NCBI GenBank assembly: GCA_947472795.1
Contig: CANJBL010000008.1
Location: forward strand, 62,001 to 126,000
Length of the DNA: 64,000 nt
Direction: 5' to 3'
From: Fidelibacterota bacterium
GTDB taxonomy: Bacteria; Pseudomonadota; Alphaproteobacteria; Rhodospirillales; Rhodospirillaceae
Position numbers and translations under genes: made by a program. The notes under the pieces are model-generated. The model did no database searches, was not told where the DNA came from, and was given only the letters and a program-made list of their open reading frames with translations. This document shows positions 33,194 to 42,341 of the stretch, piece after piece; the first letter of the stretch is position 1; each line of letters opens with the position of its first letter.

Positions 33194-33907
33194 ATGGCCG
33201 AAGGCAGTTACAACCAGTTCTGTCCGGTGGCGATGGCCGCCGAAGTCCTATGCACGCGCTGGACCATGATTGTCCTGCGCGAACTGACGGCGGGCTCGAC
33301 ACGTTTCAACGAACTGCGGCGCGGCGTGCCGCGCATGTCACCGGCATTGTTGTCCAAGCGCCTCAAGGATCTGGAAGCGGCGGGCATTGTCACCCGCGCC
33401 AAAGCACCGGGTGAGGCCGGGGTTTTCGAATACACGTTGACGCCTGCGGGGCGCGAGTTGCACCCCCTTGTCATGGGTGTGGGTCAATGGGGTCACAAAT
33501 GGCTCACCAGCGGCGCATCGCTTGAGAACCTGGACGTCAATCTTCTGATGTGGGACATGCGGCGCAATCTCAACACGCGCCCCATGAGGGACAAAAGCGG
33601 GCCACGCGGACGCAGCATCATTCAGTTCATCTTCTCCGACCTCGCACCGGCGCAACGCCATTGGTGGCTGATCGTGGACCCGCGCGAAGGAACCGATCTG
33701 TGTTCGGTCGACCCGGGCTTTGACGTTGACCTCTACCTCACCACTGACCTCAAGACCATGACCGCGGTGTGGATGGGCTATACCACCGTCAAGCGCGCCA
33801 AAGCCGACGACAGGTTGGTTACCACTGGCAATCGCGCCCTCGCGGCCGACCTTCAGACGTGGCTTGGCTTAAGCGTGTTCGCAAAAGGCGACCGCGCGGT
33901 GGCATAG
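33194..33907 (+). CDS. HxlR-family regulator with C-terminal SCP2-like domain
   Basis: The N-terminal 110 residues are an HxlR winged helix (FCPVAMAAEVLCTRWTMIVL, RELTAGSTRFNELRRGVPRM, LSKRLKDLEAAGIV). The C-terminal 115 residues (about 120-237) resemble an SCP2-like sterol carrier domain (IQFIFSDLAPAQRHWWLIVD, DPGFDVDLYLTTDLKTMTAV). The combination suggests a regulator sensing a lipid or hydrophobic ligand, possibly a substrate of the divergent tautomerase. ATG 33194 has GAAGGGAG upstream. The inverted repeat in the divergent gap is a likely site of action. Confidence 0.82.
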   Translation: MAEGSYNQFCPVAMAAEVLCTRWTMIVLRELTAGSTRFNELRRGVPRMSPALLSKRLKDLEAAGIVTRAKAPGEAGVFEYTLTPAGRELHPLVMGVGQWGHKWLTSGASLENLDVNLLMWDMRRNLNTRPMRDKSGPRGRSIIQFIFSDLAPAQRHWWLIVDPREGTDLCSVDPGFDVDLYLTTDLKTMTAVWMGYTTVKRAKADDRLVTTGNRALAADLQTWLGLSVFAKGDRAVA

Positions 33908-34026
33908 CGGCCCACCTCGGTGGCCGACATCTGTCTTTTTGGTAGGAACGGCCTAGCCCCCTCTTTTCTTCCGGAAACAGCGACCCTATTGTTTGCACGT
34001 GCGTGCAGTGTTGGGGGCAACATTCA

Positions 34027-34893
34027 ATGGCTGAAGGTTCGGCGGACGTTGCCGCCTATTACGACAACCTGTCTCGCTTTCTCGATTTTGCGCAGCAGTT
34101 TGGCCGTGGCGGTGGATCTCAGGACAGTTCCACACATCGTTTCCTCTCCGCCAACGCCGAAGAGATTCACGATGAGCACCATGGCCCTCAGCGCCTTGAC
34201 CTCTTGGTGATGGAAGCGGCCACAGCCGCCGGCCTGCCTTCTCGCCCACGGGTTTTGGACGCGGGCTGCGGCTTGGGCGGAACGATCTTCCGGTGGCAAG
34301 AGCGCCTGGGCGGCCGCTATGACGGCCTGACCTTAAGCCCCGAGCAACACCGCCGCGCCACGGCGGAAGCTGAACGTCGGGGTATTGCAGAGAGCTGCAG
34401 TTTTCATATCCGCAGTTATCAGGATTCCATCGCACCCCGGTCGTACGATGCTGTGGTGGCTATCGAATCCTTAGCCCATAGTCCCGATCCCATTGCGACC
34501 GTCAGCAATCTCGCCCCAGCACTTGTTCCAGAAGGGCTCATGCTGATCGTCGATGATATTCCCGACCGCCAGACAGGAAACGCGAGACTAGCGGCATTCA
34601 GAAAGAGTTGGCGTTGTCCGGTGCTGGCCGATGCGTGCAGCTACCGGGCAGCCATTGCGGCAGCGGGCCTGACACTAGTGCACGAGATCGACCTGACCGC
34701 GCGGCTGCGCCCGCGCCGGCTTGCCTGGCTCAAAATTCTCATCGCCGCCTTTGGCTTGGCTTACCGCTTATTGCCATCACGCGCCGCACGCGACATTCTG
34801 GATGCCCTGCGTGGCGGATTTTTGCTGGAAGCTCTCTATCGCGAGAACGCAATGCGGTACTTGCTTATCGTCGCCAAGAGACCAACGGCTTAA
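34027..34893 (+). CDS. SAM-dependent class I methyltransferase
   Basis: The 288-residue protein has the class I SAM site PRVLDAGCGLGGTIFRWQER (about 75-95), then GLTLSPEQHRRATAEAERRG and the acidic strand SYDAVVAIESLAHSPDP. The layout resembles small-molecule methyltransferases such as those for sterols or tocopherols. The substrate is unknown. ATG 34027 is chosen; a GTG 24 bp upstream extends it by eight residues. The DUF1801 gene follows after 31 bp. Confidence 0.82.
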   Translation: MAEGSADVAAYYDNLSRFLDFAQQFGRGGGSQDSSTHRFLSANAEEIHDEHHGPQRLDLLVMEAATAAGLPSRPRVLDAGCGLGGTIFRWQERLGGRYDGLTLSPEQHRRATAEAERRGIAESCSFHIRSYQDSIAPRSYDAVVAIESLAHSPDPIATVSNLAPALVPEGLMLIVDDIPDRQTGNARLAAFRKSWRCPVLADACSYRAAIAAAGLTLVHEIDLTARLRPRRLAWLKILIAAFGLAYRLLPSRAARDILDALRGGFLLEALYRENAMRYLLIVAKRPTA

Positions 34894-34924
34894 TATTTGC
34901 GCTCCATTGTCATGGATATCACCA

Positions 34925-35383
34925 ATGAAAAAAGCTGTTTCGCCCGCGAAAAAGAAAAATTCGAAGAAGACCGAAGAGGCTTCTGCCTCTCATTTGATCG
35001 ATGTGCGGATCAAGGAGCTGGGCGACTGGCGCGGTAAAACGCTGGCCCGCGTCCGCGCGCTGGTGAAACAAGCAGACCCGGATGTGGTTGAGACGTGGAA
35101 GTGGCGCGGCGTTCCGGTATGGGAGCATGCCGGCATCATCTGCACCGGCGAGACTTACAAAGAGGTCGTGAAGATGACCTTTGCCAAAGGTGCTTCGCTC
35201 AAAGATCCAGCACGCCTTTTCAATTCGAGCCTGGAGGGCAATACGCGGCGCGCGATTGATTTCAGAGAGAGCGATAAGATCAATGAGAAGGCCTTAAAGG
35301 CATTGATCCTGGACGCCGTGGCGCTCAACACTTCGTCTGGCAAGCGCAAAACACCTGCCAAAAAGAATGCGGTGAAGGCGTAA
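34925..35383 (+). CDS. DUF1801 domain protein
   Basis: The 152-residue protein has a basic tail (MKKAVSPAKKKNSKKTEE) and a DUF1801 (YdhG/YjhX-like) core: LIDVRIKELGDWRGKTLARV, VETWKWRGVPVWEHAGIICT and VKMTFAKGASLKDPARLFNS. This family of unknown function has an iron-chaperone-like fold. The frame is open upstream to 34721, but it overlaps the methyltransferase and lacks the family there. A basic tail also closes the C-terminus (KRKTPAKKNAVKA). Confidence 0.83.
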   Translation: MKKAVSPAKKKNSKKTEEASASHLIDVRIKELGDWRGKTLARVRALVKQADPDVVETWKWRGVPVWEHAGIICTGETYKEVVKMTFAKGASLKDPARLFNSSLEGNTRRAIDFRESDKINEKALKALILDAVALNTSSGKRKTPAKKNAVKA

Positions 35384-35401
35384 AGGCTCCTTCGGCGAAC
35401 A

Positions 35402-36874
35402 TCACTTTTCACCTTTCTGGTGCCATAGCACGTAGTCTTGTGCGCGCGCGGTGTTCCAGCCCATCACATCCTCGCCGGCAGCTTGAATCACCACGTCGGG
35501 CTTATGGCGGCAGAACCACGCGCGCGCGGCAACAATGCCCATCTGGTCCACGTACCACCTTGATTCCCCCAAAGCGTCAAAGTGCAGGATGTAGCGCGCC
35601 AGGAAATTCAGGAATTCACGCCCACGCGGCGAGAAACCAAGCAGACCGGCATTCACCATCGTATGGGCATAAGGCTCGTTCGGGCGCTCGTACAGAAGCA
35701 CATCAAATTGCGCCGGCAGGGCCGCCATGAGATCCCTGTTCACCACAATATCAACATCAAGGGCCACGACCGTCCTCGCCAGAGGCATCATGATCTGCGC
35801 CAATCTTACGAAGCGCCGTGTGGAGAAGATCGTGATATCCGCGGCATCGAACTCTTCCGTCGTCCAGCTTATGCGCTCGCGCGGAAGGTCGCGGAAGGTC
35901 TGTTCGGGATCGAAGCTTCCCGGATTCATGATGTGAAGGTGGAAGTCGCAGGCGGGACATTGCGACAGCACAGATGCAATCAGTGTTTTAGCGAACCGCG
36001 CGGCATAGAGGCCATCGGCAGCAGCATACAAAAGCGGCCTCGCGTTCGCCCGCGGCAGCGTTCCAGTGATGGTCGGCAGTGCGGCGATATCGCTTTGCAG
36101 GTCCCGCTGCTCAAGAGCGGCGAGGTCGCTGAAGTTCAAAATGTTGAGCCGGTCCGTCCGCAGCGAAAATGCTTCCTCGGGCTTGCCGAGCCCAAGCGCT
36201 GCCCACATGGCGAGACTGGTATCGTTCCAGCTTGAGGCAGGTGTCTGCAGAATGGCGGAAAGCGTATCCGCAGTGGGATTACCGCACGCGCGTTGGGTGA
36301 TCGCCTGAAAGGCCAGCGCCCGTGGCCGCAGCGCGGGCTGCGCGCTCGCCTGAGAGAGCAGCGGCAGGGCATCGTCGAACATTCCGCGCTTAACCAGCAT
36401 GATGCCGAGAAAGAGCGCCGCGTCGGTCGAATCGGGCGACAAGGACAGCAATAGCCGCAACAAATGCTCGGCTTCTTCGGGCTTGTTCTGTACGAAAAGC
36501 GCCGCACTGAGCGGTGGCAGCACCGAACGCAGATTGGCGAGGGTTTCCGTGCTTGCCGGGTTGATCTTCTGAGCAGCGAGAAATTGATCCGCGGCTTCCT
36601 GAAGCCTGCCTTGCTTTTGTAGAACGACGCCCAGATTGTTGTGCGCCTCAAACCAATTGGGTTTGAGCTTCAGGGCCTTTCCATAGTGATGGATCGCAGG
36701 GTCCATCTGACCCGCACCCGCCATGGACATGCCGAGAATGAGGTGCAACAGCGGCGCATCGGGTGCTGCCTTGAGAAGGCGGCGCACGGATGCAATGGCT
36801 TTCTCAAACTGCCCGGCCTCGAGCAGGGCAATCGCCCTCTGCAGGTCGGCCTGGAGATCAGTGGGCGACGGCAT
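35402..36874 (-). CDS. TPR-repeat protein with C-terminal glycosyltransferase domain
   Basis: The 490-residue protein begins with about five TPR units (residues 5-240; LLEAGQFEKAIASVRRLLKA, MDPAIHHYGKALKLKPNWFE, RLQEAADQFLAAQKINPAST). The C-terminal half (about 270-480) has VVALDVDIVVNRDLMAAL, a DxD-type metal site, and NAGLLGFSPRGREFLNFLAR, as in GT8/GT77-type enzymes. It could glycosylate a protein or a surface polymer. It shares the TPR-plus-transferase theme with the gene at 54697. It converges with the DUF1801 gene. Confidence 0.8.
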   Translation of the reverse strand: MPSPTDLQADLQRAIALLEAGQFEKAIASVRRLLKAAPDAPLLHLILGMSMAGAGQMDPAIHHYGKALKLKPNWFEAHNNLGVVLQKQGRLQEAADQFLAAQKINPASTETLANLRSVLPPLSAALFVQNKPEEAEHLLRLLLSLSPDSTDAALFLGIMLVKRGMFDDALPLLSQASAQPALRPRALAFQAITQRACGNPTADTLSAILQTPASSWNDTSLAMWAALGLGKPEEAFSLRTDRLNILNFSDLAALEQRDLQSDIAALPTITGTLPRANARPLLYAAADGLYAARFAKTLIASVLSQCPACDFHLHIMNPGSFDPEQTFRDLPRERISWTTEEFDAADITIFSTRRFVRLAQIMMPLARTVVALDVDIVVNRDLMAALPAQFDVLLYERPNEPYAHTMVNAGLLGFSPRGREFLNFLARYILHFDALGESRWYVDQMGIVAARAWFCRHKPDVVIQAAGEDVMGWNTARAQDYVLWHQKGEK

Positions 36875-36963
36875 GATGATGGAGAAATTCGGCGTTCAAT
36901 TGGCCCGGGCAGTAGGAGCCACATCACGCCGGTTTGTCAAAGGTTTCGTCGCGCGCGCCGCCG

Positions 36964-37983
36964 TTACGCCTTCGACCGGGCCGTGAGTGTGGCTTTCAGC
37001 GTTACCACCTTGCCGGTGCGCAGAACCGTGAAGATAATTGTACGCCCGATGCTGTCGGCGTTGAGCAACCGGTGCAAGTGATCGACGCCCGTCACTTCAA
37101 TGCCGTCAAAGCCGAGCAGAAGATCTCCATTCAAGAACCCCGCCGTCTCCGCCGGGCTACCGCTTTGCACGGTGAATATGCGGGCCCCGCTTTCAGCTTT
37201 GCGCTCGAGCGCGCGGGCGATGCGGCGCGGCAATCCTACGGTCTGCGCGCCCACACCGAGATGACTGCGGCGCACCTGACCGTGACGCAGGATTTCGGTA
37301 GCGACAAAAAGACCTGTGTTGGAAGCAATAGAAAAACACAGGCCTTGCGCACCCAGGATGGTCGCTGTGTTCACACCGATCACCTGTCCCGATGAATCGA
37401 CCAAGGGCCCGCCCGAGTTGCCGGGATTGAGCGCCGCATCGGTCTGTAGCACGTCCTCGATCTGCCGGCCCGACTGTGCACGCAAGGAACGGCCCAGCGC
37501 GCTGACAACACCCGATGTCACCGTGCATTCGAAACCAAAAGGATTGCCCACAGCGATAGCTACCTGCCCCACCTGAAGCTTGGCAGAGTCCGCAAAAGCC
37601 AATGCGGGGAAATGACTGGTGTCCGGCCGGCCATGCACCTGTATCACGGCAAGATCTGTGTCGGGGTCATCGCCCACCAGATAAGCCGGAAACTCGCTGC
37701 CGTCGGGAAACGCCGCGTGAATCGCGCCCGCTCCCTGAGCGTGAGGGTTGGCAACGTGGCTGTTAGTGATCATGTAGCCGTCGGGCGTGAAGAGAAAGCC
37801 AGATCCCGTGCCGCCGCCACGCTCGTCGCGGCTGGAACTTGGCTTCTTGGGCGTCACCCGCAGCTGCGCCACCGCAGGCGCCACTTTACCCACGGCGGAA
37901 ATAAGCGCGCGGCTATAGGCATCCAGCAGGTCACTGTCGACGACTGCCGACACAGGCGATGTCAGGGGTGCATCAAGAGGCAT
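36964..37983 (-). CDS. S1C trypsin-like serine protease with PDZ domain (HtrA/DegP type)
   Basis: From ATG 37983 the protein has 339 residues. The catalytic triad is visible: ITNSHVANPH (His), DDPDTDLAVIQV (Asp) and AALNPGNSGGPLVDSS (Ser). A PDZ domain closes the protein (SGSPAETAGFLNGDLLLGFD). It has no signal peptide, unlike classical DegP, so it may be cytoplasmic, as some short HtrA-like proteases are. Homology begins within the chosen start. The paired-hairpin element copy 2 lies 42 bp upstream, occupying the promoter/leader. Confidence 0.88.
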   Translation of the reverse strand: MPLDAPLTSPVSAVVDSDLLDAYSRALISAVGKVAPAVAQLRVTPKKPSSSRDERGGGTGSGFLFTPDGYMITNSHVANPHAQGAGAIHAAFPDGSEFPAYLVGDDPDTDLAVIQVHGRPDTSHFPALAFADSAKLQVGQVAIAVGNPFGFECTVTSGVVSALGRSLRAQSGRQIEDVLQTDAALNPGNSGGPLVDSSGQVIGVNTATILGAQGLCFSIASNTGLFVATEILRHGQVRRSHLGVGAQTVGLPRRIARALERKAESGARIFTVQSGSPAETAGFLNGDLLLGFDGIEVTGVDHLHRLLNADSIGRTIIFTVLRTGKVVTLKATLTARSKA

Positions 37984-38024
37984 GGCGTTTATGTAGGAAG
38001 GCTGCCCCGCCGGCGCAATACGCG

Positions 38025-38190
38025 CTAGCGTCGCGATTCGGAAGTTCGTTTGATCGCGCGGCAGGTGCTGCAACGAACTTCCGAATCAAAGCGACACTAG
38101 AATTGTATGAATCTCGTGTGGTTTTTTGGATTTGAAGTTCCTAAAGGAGCCCGCGGCGAAATCTTAGGAACTTCAAATCCACCACACGAG
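38025..38190. repeat. Paired-hairpin element, copy 2
   Basis: Hairpin 1 (38025-38100) has outer stem CTAGCGTCGC, one mismatch, the same AAA bulge in its 3' arm and a 16-bp inner stem ending GAAGTTCGTT. The 12-base spacer (38101-38112, AATTGTATGAAT) differs from that of copy 1 at two positions. Hairpin 2 (38113-38190) has outer stem CTCGTGTGGT, a five-base bulge and a 17-bp inner stem with GAAGTTCCTAA. Hairpin and spacer lengths equal those of copy 1 (76/12/78 against 76/12/79), yet the stem sequences differ with both arms changed together. Within the element both hairpins share GAAGTTC. It lies between the HtrA-like gene start and the end of the MFS gene. Confidence 0.8.
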
Positions 38191-38244
38191 CATGGCAGGC
38201 ATGCCCGGCCGGTCTATTGACGCAATTGAGGCTGCGCCCGCGCG

Positions 38245-39489
38245 CTAGATCGCCACGGGCTTTTCTGGAATCCGCCGGTGGATCCGGTACATGAAGAACA
38301 GCGTGATGAGCGAAGCGCACACCACCACGTAACCCAGCCGCGGGAAGTTTTCGAGCTGACCATCAGCCCCTTGCACCACCAGGCCGCCGGCGATCACCGC
38401 TGCGACGCCGCCAGAAACTTGCTGTAAGGATGAACTGATGGCGTTGAAGGCGCCGCGCTTGGTGACGTCGGGAATAGCGCTCATCAATGCCTGGGACGGG
38501 ATGATGCGCGAGAAGATGCCGATGAACAGCAGCACGTTTATGACGATCACTTCCGCAAGCGGCGTTGGTCCCAGGTTCGTATAGTAAAGCACCATGATAA
38601 TCGACAGCGATGTGCCGAAAGCGAACACCATGAATTTGCCGAACCTGTCACTGGCGCGGCCCACCAACGGACCGATGAAGATCGTGGCAATGCCGCTGAC
38701 GAGGTAAATCGTCGGCAGATGCGCCATATCGATCTTGAGGTTGTTCACTGTATAGGCGCTGCCGAAAGGCATCAGCATGTAGCCGCCGGTGGCGAGCAGC
38801 GCCACGGTGCAGAAGGCGAGCAGGTGCTTGGGCTCGGTCAAGGTCGCAAGCAGGTGTGCAAAGGGGCTGTGCTCTTGTTTCAAGGCGAGATGCTTGTCTA
38901 CCGGGCGCATACGCCAGGCAATCACCACCCCCACCAATGAACCAATGGTGACGATCATAATGAACGGCGCATGCCAGTCCCACCAGGTGGAGAGATAAAG
39001 GCCCATCGGAATGCCCAAGACTTGGCTCGCTGCAAAGGCGGTTTGGATGATGCCCATGACCCGGCCGCGCATTTCCATCGGGAAAAGATCGGTGGTGATG
39101 GCCATGACCACGGAGCCAATGACGCCACCAAAGATGCCCGTGACGACACGCCCTGCGAGCAAAATCGGAAAGTCCTGCGCCAGGCCGCAGACCAACGTGC
39201 CCAGGATGAAACCTACATAGAAGAAAAGCAGAATCCGCTTGCGATCAAAGCGGTCGGCAAAACCCGCCGCCAGGAAACCCGACGCGCCGGCGCTGAAGGC
39301 ATAGGACGATACCACTAAGCCAAACTGCTGCGGCGAGATGGAGAGCGCCGGCATGACCATGGCGCCGAGCGGCGAGATGATCATGAAGTCGAGCACGATG
39401 GTGAATTGCAGAAAGGCCAGCACCGCCAGCAGGAACTTCTCATATCCCGTGAAAGCATAAGGCTTCTTGGCGGGTGTCTGCTGGGTCAT
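38245..39489 (-). CDS. MFS transporter, DHA1-like
   Basis: The 414-residue protein has twelve predicted helices. The first (VLAFLQFTIVLDFMIISPLG) carries the conserved aspartate of drug-antiporter-type MFS proteins, and GFADRFDRKRILLFF is the loop 2-3 signature. It likely exports a sugar- or drug-like compound with proton coupling. The substrate is unknown. It is an isolated gene with paired-hairpin element copy 2 just downstream of its stop. Confidence 0.86.
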   Translation of the reverse strand: MTQQTPAKKPYAFTGYEKFLLAVLAFLQFTIVLDFMIISPLGAMVMPALSISPQQFGLVVSSYAFSAGASGFLAAGFADRFDRKRILLFFYVGFILGTLVCGLAQDFPILLAGRVVTGIFGGVIGSVVMAITTDLFPMEMRGRVMGIIQTAFAASQVLGIPMGLYLSTWWDWHAPFIMIVTIGSLVGVVIAWRMRPVDKHLALKQEHSPFAHLLATLTEPKHLLAFCTVALLATGGYMLMPFGSAYTVNNLKIDMAHLPTIYLVSGIATIFIGPLVGRASDRFGKFMVFAFGTSLSIIMVLYYTNLGPTPLAEVIVINVLLFIGIFSRIIPSQALMSAIPDVTKRGAFNAISSSLQQVSGGVAAVIAGGLVVQGADGQLENFPRLGYVVVCASLITLFFMYRIHRRIPEKPVAI

Positions 39490-39616
39490 CTCGTCCTGCC
39501 GGTTTTGGAGAAACGAATGGGGAAAGGCTTCTAGGGCTACGCCGAAGCACGGTCAAGCCCCGCGGCACCGGTCGCTCCTTATGTCCCGTCTTTGCCGGAC
39601 AGAAATTGTGACAATT

Positions 39617-40777
39617 TTATTTGATCTTCACTTTCGCAGCCAAGATGCCGGTGAGTTCAAGGAAACTCATGGTGGGGTTTTTAGTGCACGCTGGCGCAAT
39701 GGCAGCGAGGATCTTCGTACGGCCATCGAAAGTGATTTGTACGTCGGGTTGCGCGAGGCTCTTGTAGCCTTGCACAAAAGCGAACGCCCATAGATCCGCG
39801 ACGTCGGCCTGCTCCTTATTGGCACCACCGCGCGCGGCTGTGTAGTCCTTGCAGGTGTAAGCGTCCGTGGCGAACGCCACCGTCTTGATCGGTAAGGGGC
39901 GGGGGGCGGCCGCCAGCTTCTGGTTGGCGGCAGCGAATAGCAGCGCGCCGGGATACATGGCGCAGGTCTCGCTGAGAGCCGCGTCCAGATCACCCTCGGC
40001 CGTATCTCCTATGGTCAGTGCGTTCTGCGCCTTGAACCGCCCGGCCAGGAACCCGTGCGTCCAGAGCCGCGCCAGAGTCGCGTGGGGTGTAACGCCGAGC
40101 CCACGCTCCAGCGCCACGCAGCGGAATTCCGTGCCGCTGAAATTGCGCGCTGCCGTGGCGCCGGCGGATGTCTTCAACACCTCGCCGGGCGGTGCTTTTA
40201 CGGTGCTATCGGCATCGCTAGCCAGTTGCAAGCTCACGACACGGTCGGGATCAGCGACATGCCCGTCCTTGCGGGTATCGCCTTTCTTGATCATATCGAC
40301 GAATTCCATGCCCGAGGTCACCTGGCCCCAGACCGTATATTGACCGTCAAGCTGCGCGCGGGCGCTGTCGTCGAACACAATGAACCATTCGGAATCGGCG
40401 CTATTCTTGTTGCTGCCGCGCGCCATAGAGACCGTGCCGCGTCCGTGCGGCGTACGCGTGAACTCGGCTTTGAGGGTACGGCCGGTGTTGCCGGTGCTGT
40501 TGCCCGAAGGATCGCCGGTCTGCGCCATAAAATGGTCGATGACACGGTGGAAGGCGAGGCCGTCATACAAGCCGCCGCGCACGAGGTGCTTGATGCGCTC
40601 GACATGGTTGGGCGCAAGATCGGGCCGCAGGCGGATGACGACGCGGCCGTACGTCAGATCGAGATAGAGCGTGTTCTCGGGATCCGGGGGCAATGGCGCC
40701 GCTTGATCCGCCGCGCCTGCGGAAGCGGCGAAAAGCCCGACAACAATCAGAGCAAAGGCAACGAAGCGTAAACGCAT
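39617..40777 (-). CDS. Periplasmic cyclophilin-type peptidyl-prolyl isomerase fused to two HdeA/Rap1a-like domains
   Basis: From ATG 40777 (strong GGGGAGAG) the 386-residue protein has a signal peptide, then a cyclophilin domain (about 35-190; YDGLAFHRVIDHFMAQTGDP, GTVSMARGSNKNSADSEWFI, TVWGQVTSGMEFVDMIKKGD). The remaining half has two segments with paired cysteines and helical patterns (EFRCVALERG..LSETCAMYPG and DAYTCKDYTA..APACTKNP), as in HdeA/Rap1a immunity-type proteins. It should help folding of exported proteins, perhaps with acid- or stress-binding by the tail. The fusion is unusual. The gene is divergent from cydA. Confidence 0.78.
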   Translation of the reverse strand: MRLRFVAFALIVVGLFAASAGAADQAAPLPPDPENTLYLDLTYGRVVIRLRPDLAPNHVERIKHLVRGGLYDGLAFHRVIDHFMAQTGDPSGNSTGNTGRTLKAEFTRTPHGRGTVSMARGSNKNSADSEWFIVFDDSARAQLDGQYTVWGQVTSGMEFVDMIKKGDTRKDGHVADPDRVVSLQLASDADSTVKAPPGEVLKTSAGATAARNFSGTEFRCVALERGLGVTPHATLARLWTHGFLAGRFKAQNALTIGDTAEGDLDAALSETCAMYPGALLFAAANQKLAAAPRPLPIKTVAFATDAYTCKDYTAARGGANKEQADVADLWAFAFVQGYKSLAQPDVQITFDGRTKILAAIAPACTKNPTMSFLELTGILAAKVKIK

Positions 40778-40937
40778 CCGGCTCTCCCCGGCAGCGGTGG
40801 TATTTTCCAAAGTCTTAGCGCACCTGTGGCTTTCTGGCACGTTAATACCGCGCGGCAGATATACGCCGAGCGCGTTCTCCTGCACGCAGGAGCGCGCTAT
40901 ACGATAGACACGAGAGTCCGAACAATCGGTGACTGAC

Positions 40938-42341
40938 ATGAGCGCGGACCTGACGGCCCTTACCCTCGCCCGGCTGCAATTTGCCTTCACCGTTTCGTTC
41001 CATTTCATCTTTCCAGCATTCTCTATTGGACTGGCCAGTTATCTCGCCGTGCTGGAAGGTCTGTGGCTCGTCACAAAGCGCCCCGTCTTCCTGAATCTCT
41101 TCAAGTACTGGCTGAAGATCTTCGCGCTCACGTTTGCCATGGGCGTGGTGTCGGGCGTGGTCATGTCCTACCAGTTCGGCACCAACTGGCCCGTGTTCTC
41201 CGACCGCGCCGGGCCGGTCATTGGTCCCCTCATGGCCTATGAAGTGATGACCGCCTTCTTTCTAGAAGCCGGATTTCTGGGCGTCATGCTTTTTGGCCTC
41301 ACCCGTGTGGGCCCGCGTCTGCATTTCGCCGCCACCTGCGCCGTGGCTGTGGGCACACTCATCTCGGCCTTCTGGATTCTTTCAGCCAACAGCTGGATGC
41401 AAACACCGCAAGGGTTCTCCATCAACGCCGACAATCAATTCGTGCCGGAAGATTGGATGGTCATCATCTTCAATCCGTCGTTTCCCTATCGGTTGGTGCA
41501 TACCGTGCTCGGAGCCTATCTCACGACGGCCTTGACCGTGGGCGCGGTGGGCGCGTGGCATCTGTTGAAGGGACACAGCACACAGGGCGTGCGGATGATG
41601 TTTGCCATGGCCATGGGCATGGTGACGCTGACCATCCCTGTGCAGATTTTTGCCGGCGACGCACACGGTCTCAATACACTCGCCCACCAGCCGGCGAAGG
41701 TGATGGCCATGGAAGGCCACTTCACCAGCCATCCCGAAGGCGCCCCGCTGTTTCTCTTCGGGTGGCCCGATCAGGAGGAGGCGACGGTGAAGTGGCCCGT
41801 AGCCATACCAAACGCCTCCTCGCTGATTCTCAAACACAATCCACACGCACCCCTCGCCGGGCTCGATACCATACCGCGCGAGAACTGGCCCTTCGTGCCT
41901 TTGGTGTTCTGGTCTTTCCGCGTCATGGTCGGACTTGGTTTTTTGATGCTGCTGCTGGGCGCAAGCGCGATGGCGTCGGCCTTGCGGAAGAAATTGTTCA
42001 CCGCATCCTGGCTGCATCGGTTTGCGTTGGTAATGGGGCCATCGGGTTTCATTGCCGTGCTGGCGGGTTGGGTGACGGCCGAAGCGGGGCGCCAACCTTT
42101 CACCGTCTATGGCCTGTTGCGCACAGTACAGTCGGCAGCGCCCGTGGACAGCCCGGCGATCGCCAGTTCGCTTATCGCCTTCGTCGTTGTTTACACCGCC
42201 GTGTTCTCTGCCGGCATCATCTATATGCTGAAGCTGATGGCGGCCCCACCCACCGCCCACGAGCACGCGCCCGACACCGGCCCCATACGCGCGGCGGGCC
42301 TTACGCCGGCCGCAAGCTTGCGCAAGGAGGCCAGGTCATGA
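40938..42341 (+). CDS. cydA: Cytochrome bd-type quinol oxidase subunit I (CydA/CioA-like)
   Basis: The 467-residue membrane protein opens ARLQFAFTVSFHFIFPAFSI with the histidine that binds haem b595. It contains the conserved SANSWMQTPQGF segment and the GRQPF motif near residue 380. The quinol loop is short, as in cyanide-insensitive (CioA-type) oxidases. It oxidises quinol and reduces O2 with subunit II, without proton pumping. ATG 40938 is chosen; GTG 40929 is three codons earlier. Its stop overlaps the cydB start (ATGA). Confidence 0.95.
   Translation: MSADLTALTLARLQFAFTVSFHFIFPAFSIGLASYLAVLEGLWLVTKRPVFLNLFKYWLKIFALTFAMGVVSGVVMSYQFGTNWPVFSDRAGPVIGPLMAYEVMTAFFLEAGFLGVMLFGLTRVGPRLHFAATCAVAVGTLISAFWILSANSWMQTPQGFSINADNQFVPEDWMVIIFNPSFPYRLVHTVLGAYLTTALTVGAVGAWHLLKGHSTQGVRMMFAMAMGMVTLTIPVQIFAGDAHGLNTLAHQPAKVMAMEGHFTSHPEGAPLFLFGWPDQEEATVKWPVAIPNASSLILKHNPHAPLAGLDTIPRENWPFVPLVFWSFRVMVGLGFLMLLLGASAMASALRKKLFTASWLHRFALVMGPSGFIAVLAGWVTAEAGRQPFTVYGLLRTVQSAAPVDSPAIASSLIAFVVVYTAVFSAGIIYMLKLMAAPPTAHEHAPDTGPIRAAGLTPAASLRKEARS

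Noticed and set aside
32790-33302. 170-residue version of the tautomerase frame
   Set aside because: The upstream half crosses the divergent promoter and the HxlR gene, and the catalytic Pro must follow the initiator Met, which sets the start at 33014.
41382-42266. Minus-strand frame inside cydA
   Set aside because: Antisense shadow, no recognisable domain.
41453-42337. Upstream extension of cydB over cydA
   Set aside because: It is in the wrong frame relative to cydA. The ATGA overlap at 42338 gives the proper cydB start.
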